From positions 1 to 64,000 of the forward strand of contig JBILGC010000004.1 of assembly GCA_044351265.1 (NCBI GenBank): a stretch of 64,000 bases of DNA. Reading direction: 5' to 3'. A program made the translations under genes and the position numbers. The notes under the pieces are model-generated. The model searched no databases, was not told where the DNA came from, and worked only from the letters and a program-made list of their open reading frames with translations. This document shows, in pieces, positions 25,645 through 34,396 of the stretch. Numbering within the stretch: position 1 is the first letter of the stretch; each line of letters starts with the position of its first letter. Origin of the DNA: JAJTFA01 sp044351265 (GTDB lineage Bacteria; Bacteroidota; Bacteroidia; UKL13-3).

Positions 25645-25664
25645 GGCTAAGAAATAAAAAACAC

Positions 25665-25672
25665 TATATTTG
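25665..25672 (+). promoter_or_regulatory. Promoter -7 element for tRNA-Cys (TATATTTG)
   Basis: TATATTTGCA at 25665, 10 bp before the tRNA 5' end, identical to the tRNA-Val -7 element. The -33 position shows only TTAA, so that half is weak. Confidence 0.6.
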
Positions 25673-25681
25673 CATACTATT

Positions 25682-25752
25682 GGTCTCGTGGCCGAGAGGC
25701 TAGGCAAGGCTCTGCAAAAGCTTCTACAGCAGTTCGAATCTGCTCGAGACCT
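25682..25752 (+). tRNA. tRNA-Cys (anticodon GCA)
   Basis: 71 nt. Acceptor stem GGTCTCG/CGAGACC, anticodon loop CTGCAAA with anticodon GCA, T-arm AGTTCGAATCT. The 3' CCA is not encoded and the discriminator is T, usual for tRNA-Cys. A terminator-like hairpin begins 4 bp later. Confidence 0.95.
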
Positions 25753-25755
25753 CAG

Positions 25756-25790
25756 AAAAAAAGACTTCCCGTGTGAGGAGGTCTTTTTTA
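25756..25790. terminator. Terminator between tRNA-Cys and yqgE
   Basis: GACTTCC and GGAGGTC arms (one G-T pair) with flanking A and T runs. It ends in TTTTTTA on the plus strand and in a long T run on the minus strand, so it may terminate both convergent units. Confidence 0.75.
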
Positions 25791-25791
25791 T

Positions 25792-26370
25792 TTAATTCCA
25801 TTGCGGATCATCCGGAGAGTTAGCCATATAAGCATAATCTTCGTTGAGGTTTTTAACCACCTTGGCCCACATTTGCTCAGGGTCATCACTAAAAATTAAT
25901 GAAGCGGGAGCCTCTCCAAGCCACCAGGCCTTCTCCTGCATTTCATCTTCAAGTTGACCCGGAGCCCAGCCGGAATAACCTAAAAAGAATTTAAATTCTT
26001 CCGGTTTCACCACTTTTTGGTTTAGGAGGTCGTTAACCAGTTCTATATTGCCTCCCCAGAAAATGCCATCTATTATTGGTTGAGCTCCTTCAATCAATTC
26101 TCCAATAGTGTGAATAAAATGAAGCGTATTGGGCTCTACCGGTCCCCCATAAAATAATGGAAAGTCAATATCAAGCAGGCCGGGCACCACTTCATTGCTT
26201 CTAATGCTGAGTAATCTGTTTAGCACAAAACCAACCGAACCGTCTTCATTGTGCTCACCTAAAAGAACCACTGTGCGTCTAAATTGTAAATCGTTTAAAT
26301 AAGGCTCACTTATCAGAACAGAGCCTTTTAGCGGAGGGCCAAATGAGGGTTGAATATTTTTTACTTGCAT
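25792..26370 (-). CDS. yqgE: YqgE/AlgH family protein (UPF0301)
   Basis: 192 residues. Typical starting block GPPLKGSVLISEPYLNDLQFRRTVVLLGEHNEDGSVGFVLNR, then LFYGGPVEPNTLHFIHT, and the GYSGWAPGQLEDEMQEKAWW block. This single-domain cytoplasmic family is widespread and of unknown function; AlgH of Pseudomonas affects alginate regulation. No partner gene is obvious here. The pdxH gene is divergent, about 150 bp away. Confidence 0.93.
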   Translation of the reverse strand: MQVKNIQPSFGPPLKGSVLISEPYLNDLQFRRTVVLLGEHNEDGSVGFVLNRLLSIRSNEVVPGLLDIDFPLFYGGPVEPNTLHFIHTIGELIEGAQPIIDGIFWGGNIELVNDLLNQKVVKPEEFKFFLGYSGWAPGQLEDEMQEKAWWLGEAPASLIFSDDPEQMWAKVVKNLNEDYAYMANSPDDPQWN

Positions 26371-26510
26371 ATCTAATATGAATGATGTTGTTGCGCTTGT
26401 TTAAATTCTACTAATCATGCAGGCAGGTAAATAACATCAGGTACAATTTACATTTTGCGGTAATTGAGATATTCACCAAACATCCACAGAAGAAAAGAGT
26501 TTAATAATTT

Positions 26511-26518
26511 TACCTTTG
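26511..26518 (+). promoter_or_regulatory. Candidate -7 element touching the pdxH start (TACCTTTG)
   Basis: A perfect TAnnTTTG ending five bases before the ATG at 26524. A start site 5-7 bp after this box would make the mRNA leaderless or nearly so. Confidence 0.5.
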
Positions 26519-26523
26519 TATGT

Positions 26524-27174
26524 ATGAAAGAACTTTCAAAATCGATTGCTGACTTAAGGGTTGATTACAGTTTGAAGAAGTTTGATGAGGCTGATTTGAT
26601 TAAAAACCCAATGGAGCAGTTTGAGGTGTGGCTTGATGAGGCCATAAAAGCCAATGTAAATGAGCCCAATGCCATGACCCTGGCAACGGTTAAGCCGGAC
26701 GGAAGTCCCTCGGCCAGAGTGGTATTGCTAAAAGGCATTTCAGATAGTGGTTTTGTATTTTTTACCAATTATAAAAGTAATAAAGGGCAAGAGATACTTC
26801 AAAACCCAAAAGTGTGTTTGGTATTTTGCTGGTTGGAGTTGCAAAGACAAGTAAGAATTGAAGGTGAGGCAGTTAAGGTATCTGATGCCGACTCTGACCA
26901 ATATTTTATGACGAGGCCTATGGGTTCACAAATCGGGGCCCATGCCTCACCGCAAAGCAAGCCGGTAGTTTCCAGAGAAGAACTTGAAAGGATGTTTGCA
27001 GAATTTGAAGAACTCTTTAGTAAAGAGCCGATTATGCGACCGAAGCACTGGGGTGGTTTTAGGGTTTTGCCGCAAAGCATAGAATTTTGGCAAGGCAGGC
27101 AAAATAGGCTTCATGATAGGTTTCTTTTCCGTAAAGCTAATAATAGCTGGGTTTACAGCCGTTTAGCCCCCTGA
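26524..27174 (+). CDS. pdxH: Pyridoxamine/pyridoxine 5'-phosphate oxidase
   Basis: 216 residues from ATG 26524, the usual PdxH length; the upstream ATG at 26464 adds 20 residues unlike the family and would place the promoter element inside the gene. FMN and substrate motifs are visible: MTLATVKPDGSPSARVVLLK, FFTNYKSNKG, FCWLELQRQVRIEGEAVKVSDADSDQYFMTRPMGSQIGAHAS, and the C-terminal FWQGRQNRLHDRFLFRK. It makes pyridoxal 5'-phosphate. Transcript is likely leaderless given the -7 element 5 bp before the start. Confidence 0.96.
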   Translation: MKELSKSIADLRVDYSLKKFDEADLIKNPMEQFEVWLDEAIKANVNEPNAMTLATVKPDGSPSARVVLLKGISDSGFVFFTNYKSNKGQEILQNPKVCLVFCWLELQRQVRIEGEAVKVSDADSDQYFMTRPMGSQIGAHASPQSKPVVSREELERMFAEFEELFSKEPIMRPKHWGGFRVLPQSIEFWQGRQNRLHDRFLFRKANNSWVYSRLAP

Positions 27175-27242
27175 AATGTCCATATAAATAGCGCCTGATG
27201 CCATTTAAGGCATGAAAATTTAGGATGTGCTTAAAATAAAAC

Positions 27243-27250
27243 TATTTTTG
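27243..27250 (+). promoter_or_regulatory. Candidate -7 element for the WecA/MraY-type gene (TATTTTTG)
   Basis: Perfect TAnnTTTG, 35 bp before the start at 27286. No clear TTTG at the -33 position. Confidence 0.45.
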
Positions 27251-27285
27251 TAGCGTTAGATACTGCGTCCCGCAGAAAACACACT

Positions 27286-28407
27286 ATGCAAAATATTGTA
27301 CTTGTCTTTTTAACCAGTTTGTTGATAGTTATCTTTGGCATCCCCTCGATCATTACGGTTGCTAAATTTAAAGGCCTGTACGACAAACCTGATGCACGCA
27401 AGCTGCATACCCATAAAATTCCTCGCCTAGGTGGTTTAGCAATTATTGCAGGTTTTTCTATTGCTGTAAGTTTATGGGGCATACCCGATGGTATGCCAAG
27501 GCTTCAGTACCTTCAGGCGGCATTAATCATTTTGTTTTTCTCTGGTTTAAAAGATGACGTTATTATTCTTTCACCTGCTAAAAAGCTCATGAGCCAGGTA
27601 ATGGCTGCTTTAATAACTATTGTAGGTGAAGATATTCGCATAACCAGCCTGTATGGGTTGTTTGGAGTAGATATGATACCGCTCTGGGCATCATACGCAC
27701 TCACTTTTTTCACCGTTATTGTTGTTACCAATGCTTTTAATTTAATAGATGGCGTTGATGGTTTAGCCGGAGGCCTGGGATTTATTATAGCCACTACCCT
27801 GGGTTTGTGGTTTAATTTTATTGATCAAACAGGCTGGGCTATTCTTTCTTTTGGCCTAGCAGGTGCTTTGCTTGGGTTTTTGGTATTTAACTTCAATCCT
27901 GCAAAAATATTTATGGGAGATGCAGGCTCGCTTACCACAGGATTTCTGTTAGCTGTTTTTACGATTAAGTTCATTGAATTTAATAGCCCTACTGCTCAGA
28001 ATATCTACAAAATTTCATCGGCTCCTGCAATTGCAGTAGCAATTTTAATTGTGCCTTTATTCGATACGTTGCGCGTATTTATACTTAGGGTTATGAAGAA
28101 GAAATCTCCTTTTGAGGCAGATAAAAATCACATGCACCATTATTTATTGCGAATGGGCCTTGGCCATAAAGAGGTTTCATTGGTTATGTACATCGTAAAT
28201 ATTGCATTTGTTCTCGTTGCATTTATTATGAAAAATAATTCAACAGCAATGTTATTGCTTATCATCAGCACACTAGCTGTTGTGCTTGCCCAAATTCCTG
28301 TTTATGTGTTTAATCATAAAATAGCGGAAATAGAGGCAGAAAACAATGAGATGATTGCCAAAGAACTTGGCCAAAAAGTTCAAATTAATTCTGAGTTTAA
28401 GAGTTAA
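27286..28407 (+). CDS. Polyprenyl-phosphate sugar-1-phosphate transferase (WecA/MraY-type)
   Basis: 373 residues with about ten membrane segments. Motifs: an N-terminal DKPDARKLHTHKIPRLGG, KDDV with the paired Asp, NAFNLIDGVDGLAGG, and NPAKIFMGDAGS, then MHHYLLRMG. This is the family that starts peptidoglycan lipid I (MraY) or the WecA/TagO glycans; lack of other mur genes nearby favours a WecA/TagO-type GlcNAc- or related phosphotransferase. It is an inner-membrane enzyme. Its 3' end overlaps the rdgB gene by 11 bp, convergently. Confidence 0.92.
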   Translation: MQNIVLVFLTSLLIVIFGIPSIITVAKFKGLYDKPDARKLHTHKIPRLGGLAIIAGFSIAVSLWGIPDGMPRLQYLQAALIILFFSGLKDDVIILSPAKKLMSQVMAALITIVGEDIRITSLYGLFGVDMIPLWASYALTFFTVIVVTNAFNLIDGVDGLAGGLGFIIATTLGLWFNFIDQTGWAILSFGLAGALLGFLVFNFNPAKIFMGDAGSLTTGFLLAVFTIKFIEFNSPTAQNIYKISSAPAIAVAILIVPLFDTLRVFILRVMKKKSPFEADKNHMHHYLLRMGLGHKEVSLVMYIVNIAFVLVAFIMKNNSTAMLLLIISTLAVVLAQIPVYVFNHKIAEIEAENNEMIAKELGQKVQINSEFKS

Positions 28408-28978
28408 TTTGTTTTAAATAGCGTGCAAGTTCTTCAAATGCTTTGGCACGATGACTTATCCTGTTTTTTTGTTCAAGTGTCATTTGAGCAAGTGTCATAT
28501 CATAACCATCCGGCATAAAAATCGGGTCATATCCAAACCCCTTATCACCTAAGGGTTCATTAATTATTTTTCCATCCAGTACTCCTGAAAAGTAGTAATC
28601 AATACCTTCAAGCATGAGGCAAATAACTGTTTCAAAACGTGCTTTTCTGCCTTCAATGCCGGCCATGTTTTTTAGGAGCAAAGCAATATTGTCCTTATCA
28701 TTTTTTTGCTCACCGGCATAACGGGCGCTATGCACTCCAGGTTCTCCGTTGAGTGCTTCAACAATAAGACCTGTATCGTCTGCAAAGCAATTGTAATGAT
28801 ATTTTAAGTAGATATACCTGGCTTTTAAGGCTGCATTTTCTTTTAAGGTGAGGCCGGTTTCCTCAATATCATCACTGCACTTAATATCTGATAGAGACAG
28901 CACCTCAAAAGGTTCGCCAACCAGTGCATTAATCTCTTTGGCTTTATTTTGATTTTGGGTTGCAAAAATCAGTCTCAT
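28397..28978 (-). CDS. rdgB: RdgB/HAM1 non-canonical purine NTP pyrophosphatase
   Basis: 193 residues. The N-terminal LIFATQNQNKAKEINAL, the central ADDTGLIVEALNGEPGVHSARYAG, and the C-terminal GDKGFGYDPIFMPDG...ISHRAKAFEEL are the hallmark of ITP/XTP pyrophosphatases. It hydrolyses inosine, xanthosine and similar triphosphates, protecting DNA. It is translationally coupled to the upstream gene by a four-base ATGA overlap and meets the transferase gene tail to tail. Confidence 0.96.
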   Translation of the reverse strand: MRLIFATQNQNKAKEINALVGEPFEVLSLSDIKCSDDIEETGLTLKENAALKARYIYLKYHYNCFADDTGLIVEALNGEPGVHSARYAGEQKNDKDNIALLLKNMAGIEGRKARFETVICLMLEGIDYYFSGVLDGKIINEPLGDKGFGYDPIFMPDGYDMTLAQMTLEQKNRISHRAKAFEELARYLKQINS

Positions 28979-29466
28979 GGCAATTGAAACAGGCTCTTAA
29001 TACTGATCCAAAGTTTGGTTTTTAAATCTTTGTCATCATGAAATGCAGAGGCTGCATGCACTAATAAATAACGATAGTCTTCATTTTGATGAACGGTGTA
29101 TGTTTGCTTGGCTAGGCTAGCTGCTTCTGCATACGCATCGCAGTTCCAGAAAATAATTTTTTCCGGTTTAAGCTCGCTAACGATAGTTTGCCAATCGGGA
29201 GTATTATTCTCAAAAAGGTTGAGCAGCATAATATCCTCTAGCGCTAGTTTTAATCCATTTGTAATGAGTGTTTGAATCATCTTTTCATCCGCATCATTCC
29301 AGTTTTGTGGCTCATGATAAACAAACAGTAACCTTTTTTGCGCACTTCCGCTAAATCTAAGTGTATTCTCAATTTTTTTATTTTCTTTGACGGGTGCAAT
29401 TTGTGGCTCGTCAACTAAATATAATTGTTGATACAAGTCTAATGTTTGCAAATTAAAATCGCTCAT
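28975..29466 (-). CDS. Conserved-looking cytosolic protein, function unknown
   Basis: 163 residues, no signal or membrane segment. It begins MSDFNLQTLDLYQQLYLVDEP and has an alternating strand/helix pattern with KRLLFVYHEPQNWNDADEKMIQTLITNGLKLALEDIMLLNLFE, loosely like the DNA polymerase III psi-like or Rossmann-type arrangement (EKIIFWNCDA). I cannot assign it to a family. It shares an ATGA overlap with rdgB, so the pair is co-translated; nucleotide or replication quality control is a guess from the neighbour only. The ilvE gene starts one base away on the other strand. Confidence 0.75.
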   Translation of the reverse strand: MSDFNLQTLDLYQQLYLVDEPQIAPVKENKKIENTLRFSGSAQKRLLFVYHEPQNWNDADEKMIQTLITNGLKLALEDIMLLNLFENNTPDWQTIVSELKPEKIIFWNCDAYAEAASLAKQTYTVHQNEDYRYLLVHAASAFHDDKDLKTKLWISIKSLFQLP

Positions 29467-29467
29467 A

Positions 29468-30544
29468 ATGATGATAGAAAATACAACGGCAATTTCTATA
29501 AAAATTTCTAAAACTCCTCATTCGCGTATTGCAGAATGTGATTTTGATAATATTCAATTCGGTACCATCTTTTCTGATCATATGTTTCGCTGCGATTATG
29601 AAAATGGTGAATGGCAGCAAGCGCAAATTCTCCCCTACGGGCCCATAAATTTGGCGCCATCCTTATCAGCTTTGCATTATGGCCAGTCGATTTTTGAAGG
29701 AATGAAAGCCTTTAAAAATCAAATGAATGAGCCCCAGCTATTCAGGCCGCTCGATAATTGGAAGAGATTAAATCTTTCCGCCAAACGTATGGCTATGCCG
29801 GAAATACCTGAAGAAATTTTTATGCAAGGATTAAAGGCGCTGGTAGATATCGACCGTAACTGGATTCCAACTAAGGAAGGAAGTGCTTTATATATCCGCC
29901 CATTTTTGTTTGCTACTGATGATTTTGTGGGTGTACGTCCATCAAGAAATTTCACCTTTATTATCTTTACTTGCCCGGTAAACAGTTATTATCCAAAACC
30001 CATTAAAGTTTTAATTGAGGAAGGATATGTGCGTGCATCAAAAGGGGGTGTTGGTTTTGCAAAAGCTGCAGGTAACTATGGAGCTTCTATGTTACCAACA
30101 TTAGAGGCTCAACAAAAAGGTTTCGATCAAATTATCTGGACTGATGGATTGTCGCACGATTTTGTTGAGGAATCGGGTACTACCAATTTGTTTTTTGTTA
30201 TCAATGGAAAAGTACTTACACCTAATCTGCATGATACTATTTTAAATGGCATTACCAGAGACTCCTGCATTAAGGTGCTTGAGTACAACGGCATTCCTGT
30301 TGAGCAAAGGCAAATATCGGTTTCAGAAATCATTGAGGCTGCAGAAAAAGGTTTGCTAGAGGATGCCTTTGGCACCGGCACTGCCGCATTAATTGCCAAG
30401 ATTGATGCAATTAGTTTCAGGGGTAATACTTACCAATTGCCTCCTGCCGATCAAAGAAAAATATCCAATTTACTCTATCGTCAGCTGGAAGATATTCGCA
30501 CTTCTGCCATAGATGATCCTTTTGGCTGGGTGGTTAATATCTAA
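29468..30544 (+). CDS. ilvE: Branched-chain amino acid aminotransferase
   Basis: 358 residues from ATG 29468 (a second ATG follows at 29471). Motifs: YGPINLAPSLSALHYGQSIFEGMKAF, YIRPFLFATDDFVGV, the PLP-lysine region FAKAAGNYGASMLPT, the TNLFFVINGKVLTPNLHDTILNGITRD strand pair, and EDAFGTGTAALI. This is a fold-type IV, eukaryote/Bacteroidota-style IlvE that interconverts leucine, isoleucine and valine with their keto acids. Divergent from the unknown gene with a one-base gap, so promoters lie in the coding region of the neighbour. Confidence 0.96.
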   Translation: MMIENTTAISIKISKTPHSRIAECDFDNIQFGTIFSDHMFRCDYENGEWQQAQILPYGPINLAPSLSALHYGQSIFEGMKAFKNQMNEPQLFRPLDNWKRLNLSAKRMAMPEIPEEIFMQGLKALVDIDRNWIPTKEGSALYIRPFLFATDDFVGVRPSRNFTFIIFTCPVNSYYPKPIKVLIEEGYVRASKGGVGFAKAAGNYGASMLPTLEAQQKGFDQIIWTDGLSHDFVEESGTTNLFFVINGKVLTPNLHDTILNGITRDSCIKVLEYNGIPVEQRQISVSEIIEAAEKGLLEDAFGTGTAALIAKIDAISFRGNTYQLPPADQRKISNLLYRQLEDIRTSAIDDPFGWVVNI

Positions 30545-30613
30545 TCAGGCTTATAACATTGCAGCAGTTGCTTTTTGAAATGCTCCGGTACGCTCAATAA
30601 TTAATACTGTCTT

Positions 30614-31615
30614 ATGCCAAAAAATAAAAATGCATTTATTCGATATCGCATCATAGATACTGCATTGCGCAACAGGCAGAAGAAGTACCCCACAAAAAAA
30701 GATTTGATAGAAGCATGTAGCGGATTGGGAACTGTGTCTGAGCGCACCATTGATAAGGATTTATATGATATGAAGTATGATGAGGAGCTGGGATATTTTG
30801 CTCCTATTGAATACAACAGAAAATTTAACGGCTATTATTATACAGATGCAGATTTCTCCATTAATAAAATTCCGCTGAAACAGGAAGATCTTTATGCGCT
30901 TGAATTTGCTTGCGGATTATTAAGGCAGTTTGAAGGTATTGGTCCGGTTAAGCAGTTTATTCAATCAGTTGAAAAAATAGAAGACTTTATCAGTATGAAA
31001 CGTATTGCCGGTGAAACATTGGATGAGGTTATTCAGACTGAAAAAAGCTTGAGTGCAAAAGGGAATGAATTTTTAGGCACTCTTCTTAAAGCAATTAAAG
31101 AACGTGATGAGTTGATTGTGCATTATCAGCGTTTTGGCGAAACCATGCCCAAGCATTATACATACCATCCTTATGTGCTGAAAGAATATCGGAATCGCTG
31201 GTATGTTACCGGGAAAGATATTGGTAATAAGCGCATGATTACCCTTGCTCTTGAGCGCATCAAAGAGCTGTTGCATACAGGAAAGAATTTTGAGCCTGAT
31301 GCAACTTTTGAAGCACGAAAGTTTTTCAAACATTCATTTGGCATATCAGTAATTGACGACTTTAAGCCTGAAAAAATTAAGTTAAGGTTTGAGCCGAGTG
31401 AGGCACCTTATATAAAATCACAGCCATTGCATGAAACACAGCAAATTGTAGAAGATTCGGAAACTGCTTTTGTTATACAACTAGAGGTAATACCAAGTTA
31501 TGAACTTAAATCGCAAATTTTAAGTTATGGTGATAAGGTTCATATTCTTTTACCAGATGGTTTAAAAAAGGAGCACGTTGCTACGTTAAAGAATGCACTT
31601 AAGAAATACAGTTGA
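30614..31615 (+). CDS. WYL-domain transcriptional regulator
   Basis: 333 residues. An N-terminal HTH region (IDTALRNRQKKYPTKKDLIEACSGLGTVSERTIDKDLYDMKYDEELG) is followed by a WYL sensor domain: HYTYHPYVLKEYRNRWYVTGKD and ITLALERIKEL, then a C-terminal beta-rich WCX-type extension (KIKLRFEP...EVIPSYELKSQILSYGDKVHILLP). WYL proteins sense nucleic acids or ligands and regulate operons such as defence or DNA repair. None of its obvious neighbours is a defence gene. Transcribed alone; convergent with ettA. Confidence 0.9.
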   Translation: MPKNKNAFIRYRIIDTALRNRQKKYPTKKDLIEACSGLGTVSERTIDKDLYDMKYDEELGYFAPIEYNRKFNGYYYTDADFSINKIPLKQEDLYALEFACGLLRQFEGIGPVKQFIQSVEKIEDFISMKRIAGETLDEVIQTEKSLSAKGNEFLGTLLKAIKERDELIVHYQRFGETMPKHYTYHPYVLKEYRNRWYVTGKDIGNKRMITLALERIKELLHTGKNFEPDATFEARKFFKHSFGISVIDDFKPEKIKLRFEPSEAPYIKSQPLHETQQIVEDSETAFVIQLEVIPSYELKSQILSYGDKVHILLPDGLKKEHVATLKNALKKYS

Positions 31616-31640
31616 TCGTATTTTTGAGTAAGCACTATCT

Positions 31641-33317
31641 CTATTGCATCATATTTTTAAAGCGCACCCGATGAGGCATAATATCTCCTAAGCGCTGTTT
31701 TTTATTTTCTTCGTAATCGGTGTAGTTTCCTTCAAAAAAGTAAACCTGTGAGTTTCCCTCAAAAGCTAAAATATGCGTAGCAATGCGATCAATGAACCAC
31801 CTGTCGTGTGATATAACCACCACACATCCGGCAAAATTCTCTATGGCTTCTTCCAGTGCACGCAGTGTATTTACGTCAATATCATTGGTTGGCTCATCCA
31901 GCAACAATACATTGCCACCTTCTTTTAAAGTCATTGCCAGGTGCACGCGGTTTCTTTCTCCGCCAGATAGAATGCCTACTTTTTTACTTTGGTCTGTTCC
32001 GCTGAAATTAAATTTAGAAATATAGGCTCTTGCATTTATTTGTTTTCCGCCAACAATCATCGTTTCGGTGCCACCACTTATCACTTCAAAAACACTTTTA
32101 TCGGGCAGTAAATCTTTATGGCTTTGGTCTACATATGCAATCTTAACTGTATCGCCTACTTTAAACGTCCCGCTATCGGGTTTCTCAAGGCCCATCATCA
32201 TTTTAAACAAGGTGGTTTTACCAACACCATTAGGACCGATTATACCAACAATGCCTCCTTTAGGTAGAGAAAACGAGAGGTTTTCATACAGTAATTTATT
32301 TCCATATGCTTTGCTCACATGGTCGGCTTCTATAACCACATCACCCAAGCGTGGACCAGGAGGAATGTATAGTTCCAATTGTTGTTCTTTTTCTTTTTGC
32401 TCTTCACTTAACATGCGGTCGTAGGCATTTAAGCGGGCTTTTTGTTTAGCTTGTCTTCCTTTAGGTCCTTGTCTCACCCAGTCTAGCTCACGTTCAAGCG
32501 ACTTGGCTCTCTTGCTCTCTGCTTTTTCTTCTGCTGCCAAGCGGTTTGCTTTTTGTTCAAGCCAACTGCTGTAGTTGCCTTTCCATGGGATACCTTCACC
32601 TCTATCAAGTTCAAGAATCCAACCTGCTACATTATCAAGGAAGTATCGGTCGTGGGTTACAGCAATAACAGTTCCCGGGAATTGGTGCAGGTATTGCTCA
32701 AGCCAATCAACCGATTCAGCATCCAAGTGATTGGTAGGCTCATCCAGTAATAAAATATCAGGATTACTTAGCAGCAGCCTGCATAAAGCAACGCGTCTGC
32801 GCTCTCCACCAGAAAGAATATTTACAGGCGTATCAGGTTCAGGGCAACGAAGTGCATCCATTGCCTTTTCTAATTTATTATCCAGTTCCCATGCATCATT
32901 CTGTTCCAGCAGCTCCATTACTGACGCCTGCCTATCCAGTATCTTCATCATCTCGTCTCCATCCAAATTGGGGTCGGCCAGCTTATTATTAATTTCTTCA
33001 AACTCCTGAAGCATTTGTGTAATGTGCGCCACACCTTCTTCTACACATTGTTTTACTGTTTTGCTCTCATCCAGTTCAGGCTCCTGCTCTAAAAAACCAA
33101 TTTTATAGTCTTTATCAAAAACCACCTCACCCTGAAAGTTTTTATCCTTACCTGCAATAATGCGAAGCAAGCTCGATTTACCTGAACCATTTAGTCCAAG
33201 CACGCCTATTTTAGCGCCATAAAAGAAGGAGAGGTAGATGTTTTTTAGAACTTGTTTACTTGGCGGGTATATTTTACTTACACCTGCCATTGAGAAAATA
33301 ATTTTATTGTCGGTCAT
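31641..33317 (-). CDS. ettA: EttA-type ABC-F translation factor
   Basis: 558 residues, two ABC domains in tandem without membrane segments. First: GLNGSGKSS, LSGGERRRVALCR, LLLDEPTNHLD. Second: GPNGVGKTT, LSGGERNRVHLAM, LLLDEPTNDID. The linker between the domains is the ABC-F P-site loop type, with PGPRLGDVVIEADHV at its end. Full length for EttA. It binds the ribosomal E site and gates entry into elongation according to the ATP/ADP ratio. Transcribed leftward, convergent with the WYL regulator gene. Confidence 0.96.
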   Translation of the reverse strand: MTDNKIIFSMAGVSKIYPPSKQVLKNIYLSFFYGAKIGVLGLNGSGKSSLLRIIAGKDKNFQGEVVFDKDYKIGFLEQEPELDESKTVKQCVEEGVAHITQMLQEFEEINNKLADPNLDGDEMMKILDRQASVMELLEQNDAWELDNKLEKAMDALRCPEPDTPVNILSGGERRRVALCRLLLSNPDILLLDEPTNHLDAESVDWLEQYLHQFPGTVIAVTHDRYFLDNVAGWILELDRGEGIPWKGNYSSWLEQKANRLAAEEKAESKRAKSLERELDWVRQGPKGRQAKQKARLNAYDRMLSEEQKEKEQQLELYIPPGPRLGDVVIEADHVSKAYGNKLLYENLSFSLPKGGIVGIIGPNGVGKTTLFKMMMGLEKPDSGTFKVGDTVKIAYVDQSHKDLLPDKSVFEVISGGTETMIVGGKQINARAYISKFNFSGTDQSKKVGILSGGERNRVHLAMTLKEGGNVLLLDEPTNDIDVNTLRALEEAIENFAGCVVVISHDRWFIDRIATHILAFEGNSQVYFFEGNYTDYEENKKQRLGDIMPHRVRFKNMMQ

Positions 33318-33428
33318 AATTTATTTACACACTTGAGAGAGCGAATTTAATCTAAATTAAGTTTTTCCTGTTTTTTCTCAGGAAATATTCATCGATGAAC
33401 ACATACATTCGAAGTAAACTTTAAATCT

Positions 33429-34055
33429 ATGAATAAAGAACTATGTCAGATTTCAGGTAAATTACTTGGCAAACACCAGCTTTTACCTGCACTCGCAGTA
33501 AGCGACAGTTTGGTATCATTCATTAAATCTTTGGGCTATGAATGGAACAGAGAAGGCTATATTTCGGTGAGTGAACTGAACCATCTTGTTAAGCAAAAAC
33601 TGGAACAAATGGTTGAAGAAAGCAAAGGGAAACTAGATGCAGAAGAGAAGGATGTGCTGGCTAGCTTTGCCGATCATGATATCATGGCTGAGGATGTAGA
33701 TACCGATTATGATAAGAACCTCACTGCTGCAGAGAAATTATCGGATGCCATTGCAGACTTTGGTGGATCATGGTCATTTATTATAATTTTCTTCGGGGCC
33801 ATCATTTGTTGGATATGTCTTAATATATTAATGCCCGAACGCATAGACCCGTATCCGTTTATTTTACTTAACCTCATGCTTTCATGCTTGGCTGCAGTGC
33901 AGGCGCCAATTATCATGATGAGCCAGAAAAGGCAGGAAGCCAGAGACAGGCTGCGTTCAAAGAATGATTACAAGGTAAATCTAAAAGCGGAATTGGAAAT
34001 TAGGCAGCTGCATGAAAAGATTGATCATATTATACGCTTATACATGAAAAAATAA
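33429..34055 (+). CDS. DUF1003 membrane protein
   Basis: 208 residues. A soluble N-terminus with charged linker (EQMVEESKGKLDAEEKDV) leads to ADAIADFGGSWSFIIIFFGAIICWICLNIL and PYPFILLNLMLSCLAAVQAPIIMMSQKRQEARDRLR, the two-helix signature of DUF1003. It is an inner-membrane protein of unknown function; relatives are widespread. The C-terminal QLHEKIDHIIRLYMKK is a short coiled coil. A weak terminator follows. Confidence 0.88.
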   Translation: MNKELCQISGKLLGKHQLLPALAVSDSLVSFIKSLGYEWNREGYISVSELNHLVKQKLEQMVEESKGKLDAEEKDVLASFADHDIMAEDVDTDYDKNLTAAEKLSDAIADFGGSWSFIIIFFGAIICWICLNILMPERIDPYPFILLNLMLSCLAAVQAPIIMMSQKRQEARDRLRSKNDYKVNLKAELEIRQLHEKIDHIIRLYMKK

Positions 34056-34056
34056 A

Positions 34057-34077
34057 AAAGCCGGACAAGGCGGCTTT
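34057..34077 (+). terminator. Weak terminator after the DUF1003 gene
   Basis: AAAGCCG (34057-34063) pairs with CGGCTTT (34071-34077), 7-nt loop. The T tract is only three long. Confidence 0.4.
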
Positions 34078-34396
34078 CAGTTAAGATCAGATTTTTACAC
34101 TATAAATTCAGAAGAGATACCTGTTGGTCACGTTATTACAAATAACATAAAAATATTTTCGATTTTATGTTGATTTACAATAGCAACAAACCTAGGTATA
34201 GATCCCCCTGATACATTTAAATAAATTTCAATTTATCAATAGGTTAAGTGTGCTTTATTTTTTGCGTATGTTTTTTAACTTCTATGTATGATTGATGTTC
34301 TACTTTTCAGTGATCTCGATTCGCCTAAAAATATTAATTAAATTCTAAACTTATAAATATAACACTATACTATATTGCACCTCTACATATTTATCT
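34078..34396. other. AT-rich intergenic region
   Basis: About 320 bp before the phosphorylase gene. No ORF or RNA is recognisable. The start of the next gene probably has a promoter here, but no perfect TAnnTTTG box with a -33 partner was found; TATATTGC near 34374 is one base off. Confidence 0.55.

Noticed and set aside
30614..31615. WYL regulator as sign of a defence island
   Set aside because: All neighbours are housekeeping genes (ilvE, ettA); no restriction, retron, CBASS or similar genes are seen.
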